Assembly: GCA_030640395.1 (NCBI GenBank)
Contig: DAOWJK010000047.1
Location: 1 to 16,821, forward strand
Source: Nanobdellota archaeon
GTDB lineage: Archaea; Nanobdellota; Nanobdellia; Pacearchaeales; GW2011-AR1
Length of the DNA stretch: 16,821 bases
Direction: 5' to 3'
Part shown: one piece after another, positions 5,580 through 12,077 of the stretch
Layout: the number at the start of each line of letters is the position of its first letter
How positions within the stretch are numbered: position 1 is the first letter of the stretch
Made by a program: the position numbers and the translations under genes
Notes under the pieces: model-generated
The model's input: the letters and a program-made list of their open reading frames with translations, nothing else
The model's database searches: none
What the model was told of the DNA's origin: nothing

Positions 5580-6482
5580 ATGGGGCTGAAAATATTTTTA
5601 AGTTTTATATTTGTTATTTTTTGCACAGGAATTCTTGTTGTTTATTGGTTTATTCCATTCGGGACAGTAGAGTTTGGGGCTAAGTCAGGTAACTTTAATT
5701 CGGGTGCTAATCAATCAGGCAATATGCAGTTTTATCAGAACATGAGGTATTCTGATTCCAGAATTTCTTACAAGATTCATGATTGCCCGTTGCAAAAAAA
5801 GAATGACATGGAAGAAGCATTTAATATAATTTCAGATTTGAGTGTTTTGAAATTTAATTCTGTTGATTATGGTGAAGAAATTTCTGTAACTTGTGACAGC
5901 AAGAATAAAATTGAGGACGGGTTGTTTGTTGCAGGAGAAGGGGGACCGGTGAACATAACAAGAGGGGGCAGGTTTAATGTTATTTTGAAGGGAAAGGTTT
6001 TGCTGATTAAGGATTCTAATTGCGAGAACCCGAATATTGCGTTGCACGAACTTTTGCATGCGCTGGGTTTTGTTCATTCTGAAAACCCTGACAACATTAT
6101 GTATTATATCAGCAGATGCAGACAAACTATTGCTCAGGATCAAATAGATTTAATAAACGAACTTTATGCGGTTCCAAGCCAGCCTGACCTTGCACTGGAA
6201 AACGTGTCTGCAGTTATGCGCGGGAAATATCTTGACATTAACATGAGCATTAAGAACGACGGGCTCAGGGATTCCATGGAATCCAAAATTTTGATTTATG
6301 CTGATGACGAACTTGTGAAAGAAATTAAACTTGATGCATTGAAAATAGGATACGGGAGAATAATAACATTGAGCAATCTTTGGATTAAGCAAATAAATGT
6401 TAATAAGCTGGGTTTTTTTATTGATTACAGTTTTCCTGAGTTGGAAAAAAATAATAACAGAATTAGTTTGGAAGTGAGTTAG
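5580..6482 (+). CDS. Membrane-anchored metzincin (matrixin-like) zinc metalloprotease
   Basis: 300 residues. An N-terminal membrane anchor (about 5-25) is followed by a Gly/Asn/Ser-rich linker and a protease domain. The zinc site HELLHALGFVH (156-166) matches HExxHxxGxxH: His156, His160 and His166 bind zinc and Glu157 is the catalytic base. PDNIM (170-174) supplies the Met-turn after the third His, the metzincin signature. Cys69, Cys105, Cys148 and Cys180 could form disulfides. Residues about 203-300 (LALENVSAVMRG...) look like a CARDB-type beta-sandwich for adhesion or substrate binding. It should act outside the cell on surface proteins or peptides. No obvious propeptide cysteine switch is seen. 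Its stop overlaps a tiny convergent ORF by four bases. Confidence 0.85.
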   Translation: MGLKIFLSFIFVIFCTGILVVYWFIPFGTVEFGAKSGNFNSGANQSGNMQFYQNMRYSDSRISYKIHDCPLQKKNDMEEAFNIISDLSVLKFNSVDYGEEISVTCDSKNKIEDGLFVAGEGGPVNITRGGRFNVILKGKVLLIKDSNCENPNIALHELLHALGFVHSENPDNIMYYISRCRQTIAQDQIDLINELYAVPSQPDLALENVSAVMRGKYLDINMSIKNDGLRDSMESKILIYADDELVKEIKLDALKIGYGRIITLSNLWIKQINVNKLGFFIDYSFPELEKNNNRISLEVS

Positions 6483-6565
6483 TCGTCGAGATCCAATGAA
6501 TCAAGGTCATCTGAAAACTCGTCGTCGTCATGGATTTTTTCTAAATTTTTCTCCATTGTTTGCAT
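6479..6565 (-). CDS. Possible very small acidic protein (28 aa)
   Basis: Minus-strand frame ATG 6565 to TAA 6479-6481, 28 residues. It starts MQTMEKNLEKIHDDDEFSDD and ends in Asp/Leu repeats (DLDSLDLDD). A TATA-like AAAATATAAAA lies 47-60 bases upstream, around 6612-6625, so a short leader is possible. The strongly acidic, regular D-L pattern and the tight four-base overlap with the convergent protease stop suggest a gene more than noise. The frame is short enough to arise by chance. Confidence 0.35.
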   Translation of the reverse strand: MQTMEKNLEKIHDDDEFSDDLDSLDLDD

Positions 6566-6571
6566 AGAGTA

Positions 6572-6595
6572 ATTCCTGTCTGACTGTCAGGTAGA
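6572..6595 (+). repeat. Second dispersed repeat, deleted copy
   Basis: ATTCCTGTCTGAC (6572-6584), two bases, then TCAGGTAGA (6587-6595). The same two arms occur at 11978-11990 and 12017-12025, where 26 bases separate them. The arms here nearly fuse into the palindrome CTGAC-T-GTCAG. Confidence 0.45.
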
Positions 6596-6650
6596 ACTCT
6601 TTTTACCTCATTTTATATTTTCTTAATATAATTCTTATTTTTAAACATTT

Positions 6651-7142
6651 CTATACTGAAGTTCTTGAAATTACTTCATAGTCCCAGTCGTGAAATTTGT
6701 ATTTGTCTTTGTAAATGTTCTTGTAGATGAATTCTTTTCCTTGTTTTGGTTTGATATAATAAGTCATTGTTTCGGTTTTTGTGTTGCCGTAATAATCTGT
6801 GAAATAATATTTTACCTTAAAGTATCCTGGTTTGTAATCCTGGTTCCTGACATAAACAATGTAATGCTCTATGCTGTTTCCTAAAATTCCTTTTAATGTT
6901 TTTTTGCAGGCGTGGTAATCATAATCCAGGTAATCTTTTTTGTAATATGTTTTTGTGTAAGGATAATGTTTTATTGTCGGGTAGGCGTTGTAATAATTGT
7001 TTGTGTTGAAAGAGTTTGTGATTGTTGTTGAACTTCCTGTCAGGTTTTTTGGAGCAGTGAGTAAAATTATCATAATGACAAGGAGGATTATCAGGATTAG
7101 CCCGAGGAATGCTTCAAGAACTCTTTTATTATTTACCTCCAT
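6651..7142 (-). CDS. Anchored Tyr-rich extracytoplasmic protein, unknown function
   Basis: 163 residues, not recognised. One N-terminal transmembrane helix (about 11-31, AFLGLILIILLVIMIILLTA) anchors an outside domain. A Ser/Thr/Asn linker follows, then a stretch exceptionally rich in Tyr and Lys (about 49-80). The C-terminal part (about 84-160) shows alternating hydrophobic strands, YIVYVRN...YFKVKYYFTDYYGN...TMTYYIKP, like a small beta-sandwich of the FxLYD/CARDB kind. The minus-strand ATG 7142 carries a GGAGGT just inside the coding region. Hairpin-repeat copy C reaches to within eight bases of the start, so the mRNA probably carries the repeat as its 5' leader. Confidence 0.7.
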   Translation of the reverse strand: MEVNNKRVLEAFLGLILIILLVIMIILLTAPKNLTGSSTTITNSFNTNNYYNAYPTIKHYPYTKTYYKKDYLDYDYHACKKTLKGILGNSIEHYIVYVRNQDYKPGYFKVKYYFTDYYGNTKTETMTYYIKPKQGKEFIYKNIYKDKYKFHDWDYEVISRTSV

Positions 7143-7149
7143 ATCAAAA

Positions 7150-7227
7150 CAACCTGGCGGTTTTTTTGGATTTTCCCTTTTTGTTCCGATTGGCGATTTC
7201 TTTATTGCAATCCGATGGAAATCGCGT
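7150..7227 (-). repeat. Dispersed hairpin repeat, copy C (start-codon proximal)
   Basis: Core stem GCGATTTC (7193-7200) with GAAATCGC (7218-7225) and a 17-base loop. A shared CCCTTTTTGTTC segment follows toward lower coordinates, then the second hairpin AACC-TGGC-GGTT (7151-7162). On the minus strand the order is large hairpin, A-rich linker, small hairpin, then the ATG at 7142. A TATA-like TTTATAATG lies upstream of the repeat on the minus strand, near 7250, so transcription could start at its edge. Confidence 0.7.
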
Positions 7228-7356
7228 GCAAACCACTTTTACTTTAATCATTATAAATTAAAGAATGTATATTATTTAAGTATTGTTGGGATTTAAAAGA
7301 TATTTTGGAGAATTTGTATAATCAATAGTTTTAAAAATAATTTGTATTTGTTTATT

Positions 7357-7403
7357 ATATCCCTTGTCCAAGTATAGGGTATTGGAGTTAGGGATATTTT
7401 TTT
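7357..7403 (+). other. Nested hairpin with T7 tract (terminator or small RNA)
   Basis: Outer stem ATATCCC/GGGATAT (7357-7363, 7391-7397) and inner stem TCCAA/TTGGA (7367-7371, 7382-7386) are separated by a small internal loop. The last stem base begins a run of seven T (7397-7403). A TATA-like TTTTAAAAATA (7330-7340) is centred about 26 bases before position 7361. No plus-strand gene ends nearby, so a simple terminator role is not obvious. The rest of 7231-7419 holds nothing I can identify. Confidence 0.4.
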
Positions 7404-7419
7404 ATAATTAGAGGATAAA

Positions 7420-7561
7420 TCTCCGCACCCAGAATCGAACTGGGATTTCCCGGGTACTGCTTGTAACCGAACTGACTTTTGGGGTTTCATTTAATTTCCG
7501 AATGGAATATCCACCTTAGATAATCTACAGCCAGGCGCTCTAGCCTTTGAGCTATGCGGAG
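7420..7561 (-). tRNA. tRNA-Tyr (GUA) with 70-base intron at 37/38
   Basis: Exon 1 is 7525-7561 and exon 2 is 7420-7454; the mature length is 72 without CCA. Acceptor CTCCGCA/TGCGGAG starts with the C1-G72 pair typical of archaeal tRNA-Tyr. The D-stem is GCTC/GAGC, the anticodon stem CCTGG/CCGGG with loop CTGTAGC (anticodon GTA), and the T-stem CCCAG/CTGGG with loop TTCGATT. The discriminator is A and CCA is not encoded. The intron lies at 7455-7524. Pairing of CTGT (exon 1) with GCAG (intron) leaves three-base bulges AGA and TAC on the two sides, a bulge-helix-bulge that predicts splicing exactly between positions 37 and 38. I see no guide-RNA boxes or ORF in the intron. Confidence 0.93.
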
Positions 7562-7586
7562 TAAAATAAATAGAATAAGTATCTTT

Positions 7587-7592
7587 TTAAAT
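7587..7592. promoter_or_regulatory. Shared TATA box between tRNA-Tyr and LAGLIDADG gene
   Basis: The palindromic TTTAAA in CTTTTTAAATTTTG is centred about 28 bases from the tRNA 5' end (minus) and 24 bases from the ATG at 7613 (plus). One box could serve both divergent genes. Confidence 0.45.
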
Positions 7593-7612
7593 TTTGTTTG
7601 TTTATATTTTTA

Positions 7613-8323
7613 ATGTCTAAAGAGATTAAACTAGCAGAATTTCTCGGAGTAATGATGGGGGACGGAAATCTTTCATTATATAAATCTGATTATAGGATAT
7701 CAATGGCTGGGCACAAAAATGATGATTTAGAATATTTTAAGTATTTGCAGAATTTGTTCAAGTATTTGTTTAATAAAGAAGCGAAGATAAGGGATAAGAA
7801 GAGGTATATTTTATTAGATGTAAGTGATAAGAAAATTTTCTACCGATTACATAATCTGGGAATTCCTATTGGGAAAAAATCAGATATAGTTAATATTCCT
7901 GAAGATATTTTTAATAACATGGTTTTTTCTAAAGCATTTCTTAGAGGGTTTGCTGATACAGATTTTAGTGTGATGTTCAAAAAAGCTGGAAGAAAAAATC
8001 ATAGTTATCCAAGAATTTCAGTAGATATTTCATCTAAAGAAATGATAAAACAAATATTAAAAATTTTAACAAGGTTAGATATATCTTACACAACTTACAG
8101 AAGAGACAGGGTAAGAAATAATACAAAATATACAACTTATGGGATAGATATAAATGGAAAGGAAAACTTGTTAAAATGGCTCACAAATATTGGATTTAAT
8201 AATCAGAAACATTTATCAAAAATAAAGATGTGGAAAAAGTTTGGTTATTATAAACCATATTCAAATAACCCGTGCGAGGTCGGGAGTTATGGCGGAGGGA
8301 TTTTTTTAAAAGGGAAAGTTTAA
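7613..8323 (+). CDS. LAGLIDADG homing endonuclease-like protein
   Basis: 236 residues from ATG 7613. A TTG 15 bases upstream is in frame but lies before the predicted transcription start. Two LAGLIDADG motifs are visible, LAEFLGVMMGDG (7-18) and FLRGFADTDFSV (109-120), about 100 residues apart as in single-chain two-repeat enzymes. Asp17 and Asp117 are the expected metal ligands; the Gly that normally follows the second Asp is Phe here. Such proteins cut long DNA sites and mobilise introns or inteins. This one is free-standing, divergent from the intron-bearing tRNA-Tyr 51 bases away. The last 18 residues (NNPCEVGSYGGGIFLKGK) come from locally G+C-richer DNA. It could be an active endonuclease or a domesticated relative. 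Confidence 0.82.
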   Translation: MSKEIKLAEFLGVMMGDGNLSLYKSDYRISMAGHKNDDLEYFKYLQNLFKYLFNKEAKIRDKKRYILLDVSDKKIFYRLHNLGIPIGKKSDIVNIPEDIFNNMVFSKAFLRGFADTDFSVMFKKAGRKNHSYPRISVDISSKEMIKQILKILTRLDISYTTYRRDRVRNNTKYTTYGIDINGKENLLKWLTNIGFNNQKHLSKIKMWKKFGYYKPYSNNPCEVGSYGGGIFLKGKV

Positions 8324-8353
8324 AGGCATTGGATTTTTGAATTGTCTAAGAAA

Positions 8354-9013
8354 ATGACATCAAGAACTAACACAGGTGGATTAAAAATATTTGATTATCC
8401 AAAAGGACATAAACAAAAATTAACAAAAAAAGAAAGTTTGGGAATTGAACAAGCATATGGAAAAGCAGAGATAAGAAAAAAGAAAGAGAGATCTAACATT
8501 AGATACATTAAAAAAAGAGAAATTCCTTTTAAAAAAAAGGAAGGAAAAACAAAAGAAATTCCTTGGAAAAAATTGACTAAAATGGAACATCAAGATAAAG
8601 AAGAATTTAATTTTAAGAAATGGGCAAATCATAGAGAAAGAAGGAAATATCCTTTTCAAGAAAAATTTAGTTTTCTAATGTCATTATCTTTAAAATTCGT
8701 GTTCTCTTTAGTTATATTTGGAATTACCTTATCTAAATTATCTGCTTTAAATCAAATAAAAATAATTTTTATTCAATTTGGAGGGGTTATTCTTCTTACA
8801 TCATTATATTTTCTATTGAGATTTTTCTATGGAATAATTAAAGAATTATATGAATTATATGAAAGGCAAAAAAATGGCATTAAATTATTAATAGTTTTTA
8901 TATTAATTATTACTTTATTAGCTCTTTATCCTTTTAGAGAATCTATTGTAAATTCATTATTAAATTTATATAACACATTTAATTTTAAGGATATCAGCCC
9001 TTTTTCTTTTTAA
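8354..9013 (+). CDS. Membrane protein with basic cytoplasmic N-terminus, unknown function
   Basis: 219 residues from ATG 8354; TTG 8342 is an alternative start adding four residues. The first 100 residues are very rich in Lys/Arg/Glu and have no hydrophobic segment. Three transmembrane helices follow, at about 104-126, 133-157 and 174-194 (LLIVFILIITLLALYPF). A short tail ends in Phe-rich NFKDISPFSF. TATA-like TTTAAA boxes lie at 8303-8310 and 8318-8323. The gene is very A+T rich, and the transglutaminase-like gene follows after 48 bases on the same strand, so the two may act together at the membrane. No family is recognised; the basic N-terminus could bind RNA, DNA or acidic lipid headgroups. 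Confidence 0.7.
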   Translation: MTSRTNTGGLKIFDYPKGHKQKLTKKESLGIEQAYGKAEIRKKKERSNIRYIKKREIPFKKKEGKTKEIPWKKLTKMEHQDKEEFNFKKWANHRERRKYPFQEKFSFLMSLSLKFVFSLVIFGITLSKLSALNQIKIIFIQFGGVILLTSLYFLLRFFYGIIKELYELYERQKNGIKLLIVFILIITLLALYPFRESIVNSLLNLYNTFNFKDISPFSF

Positions 9014-9061
9014 CAATAAAATTTAAAGTTAAATGTCCTTAAATTATTAAAAAAATATAAA

Positions 9062-10615
9062 ATGAATTATTATCAAAGAAATAATAGAAAGAAGAATAAA
9101 ATAAAGTGGATTATAATAATTTTGATTATATTGGCCATGGCTTCTTTATGGGATCAAGATAAAATTCAAGAGTATCTTGCTGGAAACTTGCATTTTGGAA
9201 GTATTATGAATAATCCTTTAGAATCAAAAAATATGTCTTCTCTAGTTTTTGAAGAGATAAATGAAGTTAGGGAAAATAAAACCATTGGAGAATTAGAATA
9301 TAACAAGAACTCATATAATCTTGCTGTGGCTATATCAAAGAAATTTTATGAATCAGAAATCTATTCTCTTAAAAATTCTGAACTTGAAGAGATGTCGAAA
9401 TCATATAAAATTAATAATGTTAAATTTTTATCAAGAAAATTGGAACAATTAGATAAAAGTAATTTTGATATGTTGAGTGGTGATTGGGCAACAAAAAATT
9501 TATTTATTGAAAATACCTTAAATCCAATATATAATAGTGGTGCTGTTGGATGTTATAAAGAAGTTTGCGTGTTCATCCTTAATATAGAAGAAATTTCAAA
9601 TTCAATTGAAGATTATGATAAAGTCCCAGATGTTAAGGGAATTATTAATGACCTAATTCAAGATAATCTGGAAGAATATCAAACTAAACCAAAAACAATT
9701 AATTTATATGGTGTTGGGGATTTGATTGTTTATGGAGGATTAAATAATTATTTATCAGATCTTCCTGATTCTATATCTTATTATTATGTCCCCCCTACAA
9801 CAAAAGACTTTATTATGAGAGATTTAGATAATGAATTACAAAAAGAATTTCTTCTCCAATTAGTAAACAAAATACAGGAAAGTTCATCTAATCCAGATGA
9901 ACAAGCAAGAATTGCTATAAAGATTGTACAAAAAATACCTTATGATTATGATGGATTGTATGGAATTCCGGAAGGGAGATTACCTTATGAAGTTCTTTAT
10001 GACATGAAAGGAGTATGTGGAGAAAAATCAGAATTACTTGCTTTTCTGTTAAGAGAACTTGGTTTTGGAGTTGCAATTTTTGAATTTGATTTCGAAGGCC
10101 ATAGGGCTGTAGGAATAAAATGTCCTAGTTGTGATTATCAATCTTCGGGATATTGCTTCATTGAATCAACTACTTCAACAATTCCAACTGATTCTGAAGG
10201 AAAATATTTAGGGGCGGGGAAGCTTGGGAACCCTAGCGAAATTATTTACATAACAGAAGGAAATTCATTAGATTTGTCGAAAGAATGTGATGATGCACAA
10301 GAGTGGAATAATCTCCTTAGTAAAGGAGAATATCTCAGTGAATATGATTATAATCGATGGCTAAAATTGGTTAAGGAATATGGGATTGAAATTGAAGAAA
10401 CTTCAAATTATGAAATAGATGATTATAGTGATGCTGAAGCGGAAGAAGTTCCTAGTTATGATTCAGAGGATTTCAAGATAGATTTGCCTTCTATAGAAAT
10501 TGAATCTGATGAACCTTATTGCCCCCCTCTTACTAAATCAGAACTTTTAGATTGTCATTCTATTTCTCGCGACCCTCGATGTCCGAAAAGCCAAACAGAG
10601 TTGAGATGTAACTAA
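9062..10615 (+). CDS. Membrane-anchored transglutaminase-like protein with CAP-like N-terminal domain
   Basis: 517 residues. One transmembrane anchor (about 15-29) follows a basic N-terminus, and the rest is predicted outside. Residues about 58-175 begin with LVFEEINEVREN...LEYNKNSYNLAVAISKKF, which resembles the first helices of CAP/SCP domains, but the zinc His residues are not evident. The transglutaminase-like core spans about 275-385: a helix with IPYDYDG, the nucleophile region GVCGEKSELLAFLLRELG (Cys319), then FEGHRAVGIKC (His347) and CFIESTT (Glu368 in the place of the usual Asp). Cys354, Cys357 and Cys365 may form a local metal or disulfide site. The C-terminal 90 residues are acidic with a Cys-containing tail. 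The enzyme could be a surface protease or a cross-linking or amidase enzyme. Its stop overlaps the convergent gene's stop by four bases. Confidence 0.8.
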   Translation: MNYYQRNNRKKNKIKWIIIILIILAMASLWDQDKIQEYLAGNLHFGSIMNNPLESKNMSSLVFEEINEVRENKTIGELEYNKNSYNLAVAISKKFYESEIYSLKNSELEEMSKSYKINNVKFLSRKLEQLDKSNFDMLSGDWATKNLFIENTLNPIYNSGAVGCYKEVCVFILNIEEISNSIEDYDKVPDVKGIINDLIQDNLEEYQTKPKTINLYGVGDLIVYGGLNNYLSDLPDSISYYYVPPTTKDFIMRDLDNELQKEFLLQLVNKIQESSSNPDEQARIAIKIVQKIPYDYDGLYGIPEGRLPYEVLYDMKGVCGEKSELLAFLLRELGFGVAIFEFDFEGHRAVGIKCPSCDYQSSGYCFIESTTSTIPTDSEGKYLGAGKLGNPSEIIYITEGNSLDLSKECDDAQEWNNLLSKGEYLSEYDYNRWLKLVKEYGIEIEETSNYEIDDYSDAEAEEVPSYDSEDFKIDLPSIEIESDEPYCPPLTKSELLDCHSISRDPRCPKSQTELRCN

Positions 10616-12033
10616 TCTTCTTCCTTCTCCACTTTTTGCTCAGCCACAAAATATGCCTTGTTTGATTCTGTTTCTTTTATCTTGCCTTCTCTTTCATATA
10701 TTGCAGTTGTCGAGGGCAAAGCAAATTTTCCAATCACCCCAATCTTGGAATAAAGTATGTAAGACAAAACCCGTGCCTCTCCCTGTTCTAATTTTTCAAA
10801 CACCCATTCTATTCTTTTGTTTTTCTCGTCAATTCTTGCTGGCTGTTCTCCTCCAAACCTCTCGTAAATTTTTGTCAGTGCAGGGAGCCTGTCTATGATG
10901 CTGACTCTCTCAATGTATTTTTTGGCTTTTACAAATATTGTAATTTTTAATGCAAACTCCCCTCCTTTGGCTTTTACAAAAGAAACTTTTTTTCTCAAAA
11001 GCAAATCTGTTTTTGAATATTGTTTTGCCAGAATGCTTATTGCAACAATGAAAAATATTGCCAGGAAAGGGAACAGCCAGTTTGTCCTGACAATGATTTC
11101 CAGGCTTTCTCCTGGTTTTATTTCCCTGCTCCAGGTGTAATGGACTGCAGAGCCTTTTCTTTCAACAACATCTGGTTCAGGACTGAAACTTGTGAACAGC
11201 CTCGAGATAATGTTTTTTTCCAGAGTTGTCTGGGATTTTTCCAGAATATTTCCCTGATTGGTTTTGGTTATTATTTTTGTATTGACAACAAGACCATAGT
11301 CTTTTGTTGTTGTTGTCAAGAGATTTGATTCAGTGAATTTAATGGTCTCTTCTAATTCTGTTTTTTCATCTTCCACATTTATCTCTGCATGCAGTGTGTA
11401 AAATCCTGCTGTTAGTTTTTTGAAATCTTCCTTGTTTAACTGGACATTAAAATCCTTTCTTTTGTTTGGACCAAGGGAAAAAGTTTCTTCAAAATTGAAA
11501 AAAGCAGAATCAACTTTTATGTTAATTTCTTCAAAATCAAAGTTCACCTTGTTGTGCAGGTAAATTTCAATTGAGTTTGATTCTGAATCAATTTCTCCTG
11601 CGCCGATTTCAAAAGCATCTTCCAGGTCTATTATTTTGAATGTGAGCTTTTGTGTTATTTCTGAAGAGTCCTGCCCCTTGATGAAATAATTAAAAGTATA
11701 AGTTCCTCTTGAGGATAATTCTCCGATTGGGGAAATTTTCAGCTCAATGTTTTTTGTCTGCCCCTGACTTATCGGCGTTGTTCCAACAGGGAACATTTCA
11801 AACCCTAATAAATTATAAAACTCAAAACTGTCTGTTACCCCCAGATTAGTTATTCTTAAATCAAAAATAGTCGGCTCTTTTAATCCAATGAGCATGACCT
11901 CGTCTGAACTTTGCTTTTCAACTTTTAGATTTATTGCCAGGACAGAAGGCAAAATTAAGAGCATTAATAACAGGGCTATTCCTGTCTGACCCACGGCTGG
12001 TGCTGTTAGGCACGCATCAGGTAGATTTTTCAT
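10612..12033 (-). CDS. Two-TM surface protein with Ig-like repeats, unknown function
   Basis: 473 residues. Signal-like hydrophobic segment 18-33 (IALLLMLLILPSVLA) is preceded by an unusual 17-residue n-region, MKNLPDACLTAPAVGQT. Residues about 34-235 look like two extracytoplasmic beta-sandwich domains of the COG1361/NEW3 kind (FDLRITNLGVTDSFEF..., IEIYLHNKVNFDFEEINIKV). A Thr-rich stretch follows, a second membrane helix lies at about 319-336, and a cytoplasmic domain at about 345-465 (FALKITIFVKAKKYIERVSIIDRLPALTKIYERF) repeats such a fold. TATA CTTTAAATAG is centred 26 bases before the ATG, so this start is sound. Residues 5-18 are encoded by a dispersed DNA repeat, apparently an in-frame insertion. 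The function is not known; COG1361-like proteins are common on archaeal surfaces. Confidence 0.8.
   Translation of the reverse strand: MKNLPDACLTAPAVGQTGIALLLMLLILPSVLAINLKVEKQSSDEVMLIGLKEPTIFDLRITNLGVTDSFEFYNLLGFEMFPVGTTPISQGQTKNIELKISPIGELSSRGTYTFNYFIKGQDSSEITQKLTFKIIDLEDAFEIGAGEIDSESNSIEIYLHNKVNFDFEEINIKVDSAFFNFEETFSLGPNKRKDFNVQLNKEDFKKLTAGFYTLHAEINVEDEKTELEETIKFTESNLLTTTTKDYGLVVNTKIITKTNQGNILEKSQTTLEKNIISRLFTSFSPEPDVVERKGSAVHYTWSREIKPGESLEIIVRTNWLFPFLAIFFIVAISILAKQYSKTDLLLRKKVSFVKAKGGEFALKITIFVKAKKYIERVSIIDRLPALTKIYERFGGEQPARIDEKNKRIEWVFEKLEQGEARVLSYILYSKIGVIGKFALPSTTAIYEREGKIKETESNKAYFVAEQKVEKEED
11978..12025 (+). repeat. Second dispersed repeat, full-length copy inside a coding region
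   Basis: Arms ATTCCTGTCTGAC (11978-11990) and TCAGGTAGA (12017-12025) flank a G+C-rich 26-base centre that contains GTGC-TGTTAG-GCAC. The same arms without the centre occur at 6572-6595. A minus-strand relative sharing TGACCC, TGTTAGG and GCAT in order lies at about 4709-4740. Here it encodes residues 5-18 of the surface protein. Confidence 0.5.
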
Positions 12034-12056
12034 GATAAAAAAAGAGATGAATTCTA

Positions 12057-12062
12057 TTTAAA
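12057..12062 (-). promoter_or_regulatory. TATA box of two-TM surface protein
   Basis: TTTAAA within CTTTAAATAG (minus strand) is centred 26 bases before the ATG at 12033, which fixes that ATG as the start of a leaderless mRNA. Confidence 0.55.
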
Positions 12063-12077
12063 GATTTCTGTGATGGA

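Noticed and set aside
7455..7524. Guide RNA or ORF inside the tRNA-Tyr intron
   Set aside because: No C/D or H/ACA boxes at proper spacing and no ORF; the 70 bases mainly support the splice structure.
8268..8323. Frameshift or fusion at the end of the LAGLIDADG gene, because local DNA is G+C richer
   Set aside because: The frame stays open to a stop near normal length and no truncated partner frame is visible; composition alone is not enough.
12000..12016. Integron attC site (GTTAGGC matches the core GTTRRRY)
   Set aside because: There is no second paired core site in the expected place, no cassette array and no integron integrase in the window.
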